Positions 24,256 through 35,570 of a DNA stretch of 64,000 bases are shown one piece after another. Below the pieces are notes generated by a model. The model ran no database searches and was not told the DNA's origin. It saw only the letters and a list, made by a program, of their open reading frames with translations. Both the position numbers and the translations under genes were made by a program. This DNA comes from Rhodospirillales bacterium 24-66-33. GTDB taxonomy: Bacteria; Pseudomonadota; Alphaproteobacteria; Reyranellales; Reyranellaceae. How positions within the stretch are numbered: the stretch's first letter is position 1; every line of letters begins with the position of its first letter. The stretch covers positions 83,824 to 147,823 of the forward strand of contig NCHQ01000011.1 in assembly GCA_002281855.1 (NCBI GenBank). The letters run 5' to 3'.

Positions 24256-25198
24256 ACGCGGTCGAGGTCGCTGTCGTCGTAGGTGTATTCGGTCGAGCAG
24301 AACTCGCACTTCACCGAGACGCGGCCGGTCGTGTCGCGCAGATCGCCGAGCTCTTCGCGCCGGATGGAGCGCAGTACGTTGTCGATGCGCTCGCGGCTGC
24401 AGCGGCAGCGGGCCGCGAAGGGGCGGCGCTCGAAAACGCGGGGCTGTTCCTGATGGAACAGGCGGTGCAGCAGGGTGGTCCCAGGCAGCGCCGGATCGAG
24501 CATTTCCTTCTCGGTGGCCGAGGCCATCAGGATCACGGCCTTGCGCCAGTCGTCCTCGCGCTGCTCGGCATCGACGCCCATGCGGCCGGCGTCGAACTCG
24601 GGCATCTGCTGCACCATCAGCGAGGCGGCGTGCCAGTGATGTTGACCGCCCGTCTGGCTGCGACGCGCTGTGATCTTGATACCGGTCGGCAGCTGCTCGG
24701 ACTGGCGGAAGTAGGTATGGGCGCAGTCGGCCAGGGTTGCGCCTTCGAGCGGCACGACGCCCTGATAACGCTCCGTATACTGGCCCTGGTCGACGGTGAA
24801 GGTGAGGCGACCCTGGCCGAACAGCTTCGGTATGTAGCCGGCCGGAACGTCCTCGTTGCCGCTGCCCAGCGCAATGGCGAGCTTCCACGAATCGAACTGC
24901 GCGTAGCCGCGTAGCGCACCGTCGCTGGTGAGGTCGGTGACGAGCAGGCGGATCGGCCCGTCGCCGCTGATCTGCAGGGTGAAGATGCCGTCGTATTTCA
25001 GCGAGGTGGCGAGCGTGGCGCACAGCACCATCGATTCGGCGAGCGGCCGCGCCACGGCGAGCGGATAGCCGTGACGCTCGATCACCTCGTCGAGGGCAGG
25101 GCCCAACCGGACCAGCCGGCCGCGCACGCCCAGCGCGTCCAGCTGGAAGGGAAGGACGCGGTCCCAGTCATCGGAAGGAGGTCCCCCCGATGGCGAAC

Positions 25199-25202
<4 letters not shown>
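24204..25202 (-). CDS. hslO: Redox-regulated chaperone Hsp33
   Basis: A protein of about 332 residues matching Hsp33, the holdase activated by oxidative unfolding. The N-terminal domain contains [19 protein letters not shown] and the C-terminal zinc switch contains CRCSRERI and CEFC, the four zinc-binding cysteines in the family order. No ATG start exists. A TTG at 25202 overlaps the argF stop codon (TTGA), giving coupling as seen elsewhere in this genome; a GTG at 25211 is the alternative. The order argD-argF-hslO is common in alphaproteobacteria. The 3' end overlaps the convergent GNAT gene. Confidence 0.85.
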
Positions 25203-26125
<923 letters not shown>

Positions 26126-26127
26126 GG

Positions 26128-27324
26128 CTACTCGGCGGCCTTCGCCGCCGCCTCGAACGACTCCGCCGCCTGGCCGAGAATGGCGATGCCCTCGTCGAGC
26201 GCGGCCTTGTCGGCGATCAGGGCCGGGAAGACGCGGATCACGTTCTCGCCGGCCGGCGGGACCAGGAGTCCCAGCGACTGCAGCTTGTTGACCATGTCGC
26301 CTACCGGCACCGACGGGGCGCACTGAATGCCCTGCAGGAAACCCATGCCGCGCTGTTCCACGAACACCGAGGGATGCTTCCTGCAGAGTTCCTCGAGCTT
26401 GCCCTTCAGGTACTCGCCCTTTTCGCGCACGTCCTCGATGAAGCCGGGCGCCAGCAGGACGTCGAGCACGGCGTTGGCGACGCCGGTGGCCAGCGGGTTG
26501 CCGCCATAGGTCGAGCCGTGCGTGCCGGGGACCATGCCGACCGCCGCCTTCTCGGTCGCCATGAAGGCACCGATCGGGAAGCCGCCGCCCATGCCTTTGG
26601 CGATCGCGGCGACGTCGGGCTTCACGCCCGACCAGTCATAGCCCCACAGCTTGCCGGTCCGGCCGAAACCCGTGTGGATCTCGTCGTAGAACAGCAGCAG
26701 GCCGAATTCGTCGCAGATGGCGCGCAGATCCTTCAGGAACTGCGGAGTGGTGGCGCGGATGCCGCCCTCGCCCTGGATCGGCTCGACCAGGATGCCGGCG
26801 GTCTCGTCGTCGATCATGTCGCGGACGACGTTGGTATTGTTCAACGGCGCGTGGCGATAGCCGGGGGCCGGTGGGCCAAAGCCTTCGAGATACTTCTCGT
26901 TGCCGGTGGCGGCCAGCGCGTTCAGCAGGCGGCCGTGGAACGCCGCCTGGAAGCAGACGATCTTGTACCGCTGCGGCTGGCCGTTCATGTACTGATACTT
27001 GCGAATCAGCTTGATGCCGCCCTCGATGGCTTCCGCACCGGAGTTGCAGAAGAACATCGTGTCGGCGAACGAGTTCTCAACCAGCCGCTTGGCCAGCTTC
27101 TCGCCGTTGCCGACCCGGAACAGGTTCGACGTGTGCCAGAGCTTGGAGCCCTGCTCGGTCAGCGCCTTCACCAGATAGGGGTGGCAGTGGCCCAGCGCGT
27201 TCACGGCGATGCCGGACGTGAAGTCCAGGTAACGTCGGCCGTCCACCGCGTAGAGATAGTTACCCTCTCCGCGTTCGAACACGACGTCCTTGCGACCGTA
27301 CGTCGGCATCACAGCCGTAATCAC
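26128..27324 (-). CDS. argD: Acetylornithine aminotransferase
   Basis: A 398-residue PLP-dependent class-III aminotransferase. Landmarks are [24 protein letters not shown] near the N-terminus, the phosphate-binding [12 protein letters not shown], the cofactor aspartate in [13 protein letters not shown] and the PLP lysine in [14 protein letters not shown]. It converts N-acetylornithine and 2-oxoglutarate to the semialdehyde and glutamate (reverse in synthesis), in the cytoplasm. It is the first gene of the arginine operon; its promoter must lie in the 181-base gap shared with the divergent ligase gene. Confidence 0.95.
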   Translation of the reverse strand: MITAVMPTYGRKDVVFERGEGNYLYAVDGRRYLDFTSGIAVNALGHCHPYLVKALTEQGSKLWHTSNLFRVGNGEKLAKRLVENSFADTMFFCNSGAEAIEGGIKLIRKYQYMNGQPQRYKIVCFQAAFHGRLLNALAATGNEKYLEGFGPPAPGYRHAPLNNTNVVRDMIDDETAGILVEPIQGEGGIRATTPQFLKDLRAICDEFGLLLFYDEIHTGFGRTGKLWGYDWSGVKPDVAAIAKGMGGGFPIGAFMATEKAAVGMVPGTHGSTYGGNPLATGVANAVLDVLLAPGFIEDVREKGEYLKGKLEELCRKHPSVFVEQRGMGFLQGIQCAPSVPVGDMVNKLQSLGLLVPPAGENVIRVFPALIADKAALDEGIAILGQAAESFEAAAKAAE

Positions 27325-27505
27325 AGCGAGCCTCCCTCAAAAACCAAAAACCCCCGCCGATCCGACGATTCCGGGCTGGAAACTCCGGGTTTTGGCGAGG
27401 GGCGGGCACTATCTTACCGGGGTCCGGGTGTGTCAACTTGTGGCCTCCGGCGGCGGCGGCCGTCTTGAGGGGCCTCGACCCCTCTGCTAGGAGACCCGCC
27501 TTCCG
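27325..27505. promoter_or_regulatory. Divergent promoter region between argD and the ceramide cluster
   Basis: This 181-base region must drive argD on the minus strand and the acyl-AMP ligase on the plus strand. An inverted repeat GAGGGG-CCTCGA-CCCCTC spans 27467-27484, directly ahead of the ribosome binding site AGGAGA (27489-27494) of the ligase gene, and could influence its translation. No convincing -35/-10 pair was identified by eye. Confidence 0.4.
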
Positions 27506-29245
<1,740 letters not shown>

Positions 29246-29254
29246 CCGCTCGCC

Positions 29255-30175
29255 ATGGGCAGGCTGGTCGCCGTCACCGGGGCCACCGGCTTCGTTGGAG
29301 CCCATCTCGTGGCGGCCCTCGCGCGCCGCGGCTGGCGATTGCGCCTGCTGGTCCGTCGCTGGTCGCCGCTGCCGTCGCTGGCCGGCGTCGATGCCGATCT
29401 CGTGCTGGGCGACGTCTCCTCCGAACAGGCCCTGCGCCAGCTGGTCGACGGGGCGGATGCGGTCGTCCATGCGGCCGGCCTGATCAAGGCGAAGGCGGAC
29501 CGGGACTTCCTGCCGGTCAACCGGGACAGCGCGGCGCTGCTGTCCGCCCTGGCGCCCGACGCCCACATGCTTCTGCTATCGTCGCTCGCCGCCCGCGAGC
29601 CGCAGCTTTCCGCCTACGGCGCGAGCAAGCGCGCGGGTGAGGCAGTGGTCGCGACTCGCAGCGGGCCCTGGACGATCGTGCGGGCTCCGGCAGTCTACGG
29701 ACCCGGCGACAGGGAGACCCTGGCCTATTTCCGAGCGGTTAACTCTGGCATTGCGCCGCAACCTCGAGTGCCGGACGCGCGCCTGTCACTCATCCATGTC
29801 GCGGACCTCGCCGAGGCGCTGGCGCTGACCGTGGAGCGACCGCCGGCGAACTCGACCTATGAGGTCGACGATGGTCGGACCTACACTTATGCCGACATGG
29901 CTGCGGCAGCCGGCGCCGCGCTGGGCCGCCGGCCGTTTCGCCTCTCCGTGCCCCGGAGTGTCATGGCCACCATCGCCCGCTGGAACGAGCTGCGGCAGGC
30001 GCTGGGGGCAGGGGCCCAGATCCTGACCCGCGGGAAGGTGAACGAGATCTTCCATCCGGACTGGTCGGCCGCCGACCGGCGGCTGGCCGCAGCGATCGGC
30101 TTCCAGCCCCGTTATGACCTCACGTCCGGCTTCCGGGACACGATCTTGTGGTATCGCGCGAAGCACTGGCTATAG
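29255..30175 (+). CDS. cerR: NAD-dependent epimerase/reductase, CerR-like
   Basis: A 306-residue extended short-chain dehydrogenase. The Rossmann motif GATGFVGAH starts at residue 9 and the catalytic pair is in SAYGASKRAG (YxxxK). A C-terminal substrate domain follows, containing SLIHVADLAEAL. In Caulobacter the equivalent protein reduces the keto group formed by serine palmitoyltransferase (or the oxidised ceramide). The gene lies between the acyl-AMP ligase and the ACP/spt pair, which supports this role. The call is by context plus family, since epimerase sequences alone do not reveal substrate. Confidence 0.72.
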   Translation: MGRLVAVTGATGFVGAHLVAALARRGWRLRLLVRRWSPLPSLAGVDADLVLGDVSSEQALRQLVDGADAVVHAAGLIKAKADRDFLPVNRDSAALLSALAPDAHMLLLSSLAAREPQLSAYGASKRAGEAVVATRSGPWTIVRAPAVYGPGDRETLAYFRAVNSGIAPQPRVPDARLSLIHVADLAEALALTVERPPANSTYEVDDGRTYTYADMAAAAGAALGRRPFRLSVPRSVMATIARWNELRQALGAGAQILTRGKVNEIFHPDWSAADRRLAAAIGFQPRYDLTSGFRDTILWYRAKHWL

Positions 30176-30309
30176 GACGTGTGAAACACGGCGTAACAAT
30201 TTGTCATTTCACTAGGAATCGCTGTTTCTGGCACAAGGTGACCGCCCACCCCCGGGCGCTGGAGAGCGTTTTGCGCACTGCCCATCAAATGATCGTCGAA
30301 ACCGACGGC

Positions 30310-30591
30310 ATGACCGACACCCTCGAACGCGCCCGCGTCAGCGGCCAGTCGCGTGGGGAGGTCATTCGCGAAATCTGTCGTCATCTGGCGCCCTTCCAGA
30401 CCGGCGAGCGGCCGATCACGGGCGGCACCGTGATCGCCAAGGACCTGACCATCGATTCGCTCGCCATCATGGACATGGTGATGGAGCTCGAGGATCACTT
30501 CGACATCTCGATCCCCATGAACGTGGTGGCCGAGATTCATACCGTCGACCAGCTCGCGGACACCATCCAGAAGCTCTGCGCCCGGCGTTAG
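30310..30591 (+). CDS. Acyl carrier protein dedicated to sphingolipid synthesis
   Basis: A 93-residue acyl carrier protein. The phosphopantetheine serine is Ser50 in DLTIDSLAIMDM, followed by the acidic recognition helix MVMELEDHFDISIP. ATG at 30310 is preferred because it gives a normal ACP length; in-frame starts farther upstream would add residues from the gap. The serine palmitoyltransferase gene starts 2 bases after its stop. Coupling of a private ACP to spt is a feature of Caulobacter-type ceramide clusters, where acyl-ACP rather than acyl-CoA may be the acyl donor. Confidence 0.88.
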   Translation: MTDTLERARVSGQSRGEVIREICRHLAPFQTGERPITGGTVIAKDLTIDSLAIMDMVMELEDHFDISIPMNVVAEIHTVDQLADTIQKLCARR

Positions 30592-30593
30592 CC

Positions 30594-31820
30594 ATGGGCC
30601 TGTTCGACCGGTATGCGGGCCTGCTCGAGGCCTATAGGGACGTTCGGACCACCGGTTACGACCCGTTCCAGATCCGCATGGAGCGGGTCCTGTCGCCGAC
30701 CGAAGCGATCATCAACGGCCGCAAGATGCTGCTGGTCGGCACCAACAACTATTTCGGCCTGACCTTCGACCCGAGTTGCATGGAAGCCGCCATCGAGGCG
30801 ATCCGTGCCGAGGGGACCGGTACGACCGGCTCGCGCATCGCCAACGGCAGCTACACCGAGCATGTGGCGCTCGAGCAGGAAATTGCCGAGTTCTACGGCA
30901 AGAAGCACTGCATGGTCTTCACGACCGGCTACCAGGCCAATCTCGGCCTGATCTCGACCCTTGCCGGCGAGGGCGACCAGCTTCTGATCGACGCCGACAG
31001 CCATGCCTCGATCTACGACGCCTGCAAGATGACGCAGGCCGAGGTCGTGCGCTTCAAGCACAACGACCCTTCCAGCCTCGAGGCGCGGCTGCGCCGCCTG
31101 GGCGACCGGCCGGGCAACCGCGTGGTCGTGCTGGAAGGCATCTATTCGATGCTGGGCGACAGCGCGCCGCTGCGCGAGTTCATCGACGTCTGCAAGAAGT
31201 ACGGCGCCTACGTGATCGTCGACGAGGCCCATTCGCTGGGCGCGCTGGGCGACAATGGCCGCGGTCTCTGCGAATCGACCGGCGTGATCGACGACTGCCA
31301 CTTCATCGTCGGCACCTTCTCCAAGACCCTGGGCGCCATCGGCGGCTACTGCGTCTCGGACGAGCCGGACTTCGACATCCTGCGCGTCACGGTGCGCTCC
31401 TACATGTTCACGGCGTCGCTGCCGCCGTCGATCGTGGCCTCGGTGCGCCAGGCGCTGAAGGTGGTGAAGGCCAAGCCCGAGTTGCGCACGCAGCTCTGGT
31501 CTAACGTTGCCACGTTGTACGAAGGCCTGGCCGCCAAGGGCTTCAAGCTCGGCCCCGAGCACGGGCCGGTGGTCGGCGTGCACCTGCCCGACCGCATGAC
31601 CGCCATCGGCTTCTGGCGGGCGATGCTCGATGCCGGCATCTACGTGAACGTGGCCGTGCCGCCGGCGACGCCCAACGGCGTGTCGCTGCTGCGCTGTTCC
31701 GTCTGCGCGGTACACACGAAGGAACAGCTGGAGCACATGATCGAGGTCATGACCGGCATCGGCCGCCAGCTCGGCGTCCTCGACGACCGCACGCTCCGCG
31801 TGGTGGGCGGCGCCCGCTAG
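30594..31820 (+). CDS. spt: Serine palmitoyltransferase
   Basis: A 408-residue PLP enzyme of the alpha-oxoamine synthase family, which condenses an acyl thioester with an amino acid. PLP lysine is Lys244 (TFSKTLGAIGG); His137, Asp210 and His213 (IVDEAHS) match cofactor-contacting residues. GTGTTGSR near residue 74 is typical of the family. The position next to an ACP, an acyl-AMP ligase and a CerR-like reductase favours serine palmitoyltransferase over the paralogues KBL (glycine acetyltransferase) or BioF. The product would be a 3-keto long-chain base for ceramides. Confidence 0.85.
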   Translation: MGLFDRYAGLLEAYRDVRTTGYDPFQIRMERVLSPTEAIINGRKMLLVGTNNYFGLTFDPSCMEAAIEAIRAEGTGTTGSRIANGSYTEHVALEQEIAEFYGKKHCMVFTTGYQANLGLISTLAGEGDQLLIDADSHASIYDACKMTQAEVVRFKHNDPSSLEARLRRLGDRPGNRVVVLEGIYSMLGDSAPLREFIDVCKKYGAYVIVDEAHSLGALGDNGRGLCESTGVIDDCHFIVGTFSKTLGAIGGYCVSDEPDFDILRVTVRSYMFTASLPPSIVASVRQALKVVKAKPELRTQLWSNVATLYEGLAAKGFKLGPEHGPVVGVHLPDRMTAIGFWRAMLDAGIYVNVAVPPATPNGVSLLRCSVCAVHTKEQLEHMIEVMTGIGRQLGVLDDRTLRVVGGAR

Positions 31821-31833
31821 GGGCGCATCCGCC

Positions 31834-32754
31834 ATGTTCACCCTCGCGCATCTGTCCGATCCGCATCTGCCGATGCCGCAGGCGCGCGTCGTCGATCTCC
31901 TGGGCAAGCGCGCCACCGGCTACTTCAACTGGTGGCGCAATCGCGTGCAGCTCCATCGCCCCGAGGCGCTGGCCGGCATCGTGGCCGACATCGCGGCGCA
32001 GAAGCCCGACCACATCGCGCTGACCGGCGATCTCGTGAACATCTCGCTGCCCGACGAATTCGCCCGCGCCTCGACGTGGCTCGCCACGCTCGGCGGGCCG
32101 GACCGCGTCACGATCGTTCCCGGCAACCATGACGTCTATGTCGCCACGCTGTGGCGCGAGGGGCTCGGGCGCTGGGGCGCCTACATGGCGGGCGACGGGC
32201 AGCCGCCGGCCACCGACTTCACGGTATTTCCCACCGTGCGCCGGCGCGGCTCGGTGGCCCTGGTCGGGCTGAACAGCGGCGCTCCGAAGCCGCCGTTCTT
32301 CGCGACCGGCACCCTGGGCGACGCGCAGATTGCCGCCGCCGGGAAGCTGCTCGCGGAACTCGGCCGCGAAGGGCTCTGCCGCGTGGTGATGATCCATCAT
32401 CCGCCGCTCACCACGGAATCGCGCTTCAAGCGGCTGACCGATGCCGCCGCCTTCCAGGCGATGATCCGGCGGGTCGGCTGCGAGATCGTGCTGCACGGCC
32501 ACAACCATCGCAGCGAAGTCGCGCGCATCGCGGGCCCGCAGGGCGCGATCCCGGTGGTCGGCGTCACCTCGGCGTCGGCGGCGCCGGAAAGCAAGTACGG
32601 CCGCGCGCGCTATCACCTGATCGGGATCGCGCGCGAGACCGCGGGCTGGCGGATCACCCTCGACATCCGCGCACTCAAAGCCGACGGCACGGGCTGCGAA
32701 CCCGACGGCCGCATCGTGTTCAACGGCGGCGCGCCGTCCGCGCTGGCAGCCTGA
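31834..32754 (+). CDS. Calcineurin-like metallophosphoesterase
   Basis: A 306-residue metallophosphoesterase. The five metal motifs are present in order: LSDPHL, TGDLVN, PGNHDV, MIHHPP and LHGHNHR. It is probably cytoplasmic, since no signal peptide is visible. It starts 13 bases after spt and 7 bases before the GNAT-fold gene, so it is part of the ceramide operon. A phosphatase or phosphodiesterase step on a lipid headgroup or intermediate (compare LpxH-like enzymes) is a reasonable inference; the true substrate is unknown. Confidence 0.82.
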   Translation: MFTLAHLSDPHLPMPQARVVDLLGKRATGYFNWWRNRVQLHRPEALAGIVADIAAQKPDHIALTGDLVNISLPDEFARASTWLATLGGPDRVTIVPGNHDVYVATLWREGLGRWGAYMAGDGQPPATDFTVFPTVRRRGSVALVGLNSGAPKPPFFATGTLGDAQIAAAGKLLAELGREGLCRVVMIHHPPLTTESRFKRLTDAAAFQAMIRRVGCEIVLHGHNHRSEVARIAGPQGAIPVVGVTSASAAPESKYGRARYHLIGIARETAGWRITLDIRALKADGTGCEPDGRIVFNGGAPSALAA

Positions 32755-32761
32755 GGCGTCA

Positions 32762-33913
32762 ATGGCTTCGTTCGACATCACGGTCACCCCGGTCGAGTCC
32801 AAGGCCGACCTGAACGCCTTCATCGCACTCCCGAAGCGTCTCTATGCCGGCCACAAGGGTTACGTCGCGCCACTGGATGTCGAGCGCCGCGAAGCCTTCA
32901 CGCCAGGCAAGAACCCGCTGTTCGAGCATGTCGAGGTGCGTTTCTTCCTGGCGCGGCGGGCCGGCAAGGTTGTCGGCCGGATCTCCGCCCAGATCGATCG
33001 CGCCCATCTCGAGCGATACAACGACAGCACCGGCCATTTCGGCTGCCTGGCGGCTGAGGACGAGCCGGCGATCTTCGCCGCCCTGTTCGCGGCCGCCGAG
33101 GGCTGGCTGCGGGCCAAGGGCATGCAGCACGTGACCGGCCCGTTCAGCCTCTCGGTGAACGAGGAGGTGGGGCTGCTGATCCACGGCTTCGACAGTCGGC
33201 CCGTCCTGCTGGTGCCCTACGATCCGCCCTATGCCGGGCCCCGGGTCGAAGCCTGCGGCTATGGGAAGGCCAAGGATGTCTTCTCCTACGACTACGACGT
33301 CCAGAATGCGCCGGAGACGATCGGCGCCAAGCTGCTGAAGCGTGGCGGGCTGGAAGGCCGCGTAAAGGTGCGAACGGCCAACATGAAGATGTTCGACGCC
33401 GAGGTGCGCACCCTCGTTTCCATCTTCAACGACGCCTGGAGCGACAACTGGGGCTTCGTGCCCTTCACCCAGGCCGAGATCGACCATGCCTCCAAGGCTT
33501 TCGGGCCGGTGATCGTGCCCGAGCTCGCGGTGTTCGTCGATGTCGACGACGAGAGCGTGGCCTTCATCGTGGCGCTCACCAACGTCTACGAGGCGGTCGC
33601 GGAATTCGACGGCAAGCTGGGGCCCCTCAATCTCGCCAAGCTGCTGTGGCGCCTCAAGATCGCCGGTGTCGGCAGCACGCGGGTGCCGCTGATGGGCGTG
33701 AAGAAGAAGTTCCGCAACCATCCGCTCCTGGGCGCCGGTCTCGCCATGATCGCCATCGATGCGCTGCGGGCCAACGGCAAGCGGCTGGGCAAGACCTCGG
33801 CGGAACTGGGCTGGATCCTCGAGGACAACAAGGCGACCAACAACATCATCCGCTCGGTCGGCGGGGTGCACTACAAGACCCACCGCATCTACGAGAAGGC
33901 GCTGCACGGGTGA
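32762..33913 (+). CDS. bcerS: GNAT-fold protein, probable bacterial ceramide synthase
   Basis: A 383-residue protein of the large GNAT-like family (segments RLYAGHKGYVAPLD, NPLFEHVEVRFFLARRAG and VVGRISAQID near the N-terminus, VNEEVGLLIHGFD in the middle). The Caulobacter ceramide synthase, which N-acylates the long-chain base, was originally annotated as a GNAT acetyltransferase and lies near spt and cerR. The present gene is of the same general type and sits in the same operon, so it is the best candidate for that step. Direct comparison with the characterised protein was not possible here. Confidence 0.65.
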   Translation: MASFDITVTPVESKADLNAFIALPKRLYAGHKGYVAPLDVERREAFTPGKNPLFEHVEVRFFLARRAGKVVGRISAQIDRAHLERYNDSTGHFGCLAAEDEPAIFAALFAAAEGWLRAKGMQHVTGPFSLSVNEEVGLLIHGFDSRPVLLVPYDPPYAGPRVEACGYGKAKDVFSYDYDVQNAPETIGAKLLKRGGLEGRVKVRTANMKMFDAEVRTLVSIFNDAWSDNWGFVPFTQAEIDHASKAFGPVIVPELAVFVDVDDESVAFIVALTNVYEAVAEFDGKLGPLNLAKLLWRLKIAGVGSTRVPLMGVKKKFRNHPLLGAGLAMIAIDALRANGKRLGKTSAELGWILEDNKATNNIIRSVGGVHYKTHRIYEKALHG

Positions 33914-35160
33914 ACGCGCCGGCGCCCGCGCGGCCGCCGAAGCCGCCCTCCGCCTTCGCACCTCTCGCCAACCGGTCGTTCCTGGCGATGTGGATCGCCA
34001 ACCTGATGTCCAATGTCGGCGGCTGGATGCAGACCACGGGCGCGGCCTGGGAGATGACCAGCCTGACGCAGGAGCCGATCTTCGTGGCCCTGCTCGCCGC
34101 CGCCGGCACGCTGCCGATGTTCCTGTTCTGCTTCTTCGCCGGAATCCTGGCCGACCGCTTCGACCGCCGCCGCTACATCATGGGCTGCCAGGTCTGGATG
34201 ATGGGCGTGGCCGCGACCCTGGCGGTGCTGGCCTTCCTCGGCCAGCTCAACCACTGGAACCTGCTGGCGCTGTCCTTCTGCATGGGGTTGGGCAACGCGA
34301 TGAACGCGCCGGCCTGGCACGCCGTGGTGCCGGAGATAGTGACCGGCCCGCAGCTGCGCCCGGCCATCGCCCTTAACAGCGCCGGCTTCAATCTCGCCCG
34401 CACCATCGGCCCCGTCATCGGCCAGCTTCTGCTGGGCCTGGTCGGCGTCTTCCTGCTCTTCGCCATCAACGCCTTCACCTATGTGGGGGTGATCCTCGCC
34501 ATGCGGGCCTGGAAGCGGCCGGCCGAGGCGCGCGCCGCCCAGCGCCGCGAGACCCTTGCCGAAGCAGCGCGTGCCGGCATCGCCTTCGTCCGCGGCTCGG
34601 CGGAGCTCCGGGCGATCTTCGCGCGGGGGCTCTGCTTCTTCGTGCCGGGTATCGCCATGGGCACCTTGCTGCCGGTGATCGGACGTTTCGAGCTGGGCCT
34701 CGACGAGTTCACGTTCGGGATCCTCTACGGCGTGTTCGGCACCGGTGCCGTCGTTGCGGCCTTCTCGCTGCCGACGGTGAACCGCCTGCTCGGTCCCGAC
34801 CGGGCGAACATCTGGGCGATGGGTGTTTCGGCGGCCGCCACGCTGGTCGCGGCGCTGGCCATGACGCCGATCGTGGTCGGCGCCGTCGTTGCCATCAACG
34901 GCGCCTGCTGGATCACCGTCATCGCCAACAATGGCGCTTCGGTGCAGATGATCCTGCCGAACTACATGCGCGCGCGGGGCATGGCGGTCCATCAGATGGT
35001 CTTCTTCGGCGCCATGGTGCTGGGCGCACTGCTGTGGGGGAAGATCGCCAACTTCTTCGACGTCCGCACGGCGCTCGTCTGCTCGTCGGTGATGCTGGTC
35101 CCGCTCACGGTGCTGGCCGCGTCGATCAAGCTGCCGGGCTCCTCGGTGCCACGCGTCTGA
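33910..35160 (+). CDS. MFS transporter, EntS/MFS_3 type
   Basis: A 416-residue 12-helix transporter of the MFS_3 type, with N-terminal landmarks FLAMWIANLMSNVGGWMQTTG and GILADRFDRRRYI. Its GTG start overlaps the stop of the ceramide-synthase-like gene (GTGA, 33910-33913), indicating coupling. These transporters usually export small molecules. In this context export or flipping of a lipid or intermediate is possible, but a role unrelated to lipids cannot be excluded. Confidence 0.85.
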   Translation: MNAPAPARPPKPPSAFAPLANRSFLAMWIANLMSNVGGWMQTTGAAWEMTSLTQEPIFVALLAAAGTLPMFLFCFFAGILADRFDRRRYIMGCQVWMMGVAATLAVLAFLGQLNHWNLLALSFCMGLGNAMNAPAWHAVVPEIVTGPQLRPAIALNSAGFNLARTIGPVIGQLLLGLVGVFLLFAINAFTYVGVILAMRAWKRPAEARAAQRRETLAEAARAGIAFVRGSAELRAIFARGLCFFVPGIAMGTLLPVIGRFELGLDEFTFGILYGVFGTGAVVAAFSLPTVNRLLGPDRANIWAMGVSAAATLVAALAMTPIVVGAVVAINGACWITVIANNGASVQMILPNYMRARGMAVHQMVFFGAMVLGALLWGKIANFFDVRTALVCSSVMLVPLTVLAASIKLPGSSVPRV

Positions 35161-35570
35161 CGCACACGCGTCTTGCCAGCGTCACGCGCGCATCGAAATT
35201 TCCGGCGCGGGGCAGATTCCGCTTGTAACCAGGTCGATTAGTTGTAGATAGCACCCATACAAGACGCCCAACGCACGTGCCGCTGGCCCTCTGTGGTTAC
35301 GCAACGACGGAAAGTGTTCTTTTTGGCAGTGCCGGTTTCGAGCCGGGTCCGGGAAGGAGCTTCTGAGATGGTTGCATACCGCGCGGGGCGCGTTCCCCGC
35401 TATTATGTCATTTGCCCGACCCTCGCTCGGGCCTCCTTCCTCGCTCAGCCGCATAAACGGATCTTAGCTCAGTCGAGTATCGGCTGACGTATCGCGCCAC
35501 GCTTGGCGCCGTACGTCGTCGTTCGATCTCTTCCGACAAGCTGACTATCCAGACGGGGAACCCCCCAGCG
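35161..35570. promoter_or_regulatory. Long structured leader region upstream of ornithine decarboxylase
   Basis: This 410-base gap holds a possible sigma70-like promoter (TTGTAA at 35223-35228, 16-base spacer, TAGATA at 35245-35250), a short reading frame with its own ribosome binding site (35368-35487), and two strong stem-loops inside it. The stems are GCGGGG/CCCCGC at 35383-35400 and GCCCGA/TCGGGC at 35414-35432. A further GCGCC/GGCGC hairpin follows the frame. Alphaproteobacterial ornithine decarboxylase genes are known to carry a conserved RNA leader (speF element). Whether this one matches that element needs a covariance search. Confidence 0.6.
35368..35487 (+). CDS. Candidate 39-residue leader peptide of the decarboxylase gene
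   Basis: A 40-codon frame that starts at ATG 35368 and ends with TGA at 35485. It is preceded at ideal distance by the ribosome binding site GGAAGGAG (35352-35359), better than that of most genes here. The peptide begins MVAYRAGRVPRYYVICP and is rich in arginine and aromatic residues. The two strong RNA stems of the leader lie inside this frame, so ribosome position could decide which folds form. Polyamine-sensing leader peptides (for example speFL in enterobacteria) act upstream of ornithine decarboxylase. Function here is an inference. Confidence 0.5.
   Translation: MVAYRAGRVPRYYVICPTLARASFLAQPHKRILAQSSIG

Noticed and set aside
32759..33961. A 400-codon minus-strand frame opposite the GNAT-fold gene
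   Set aside because: It mirrors a plus-strand gene with family motifs and good operon spacing, and has no motif of its own.
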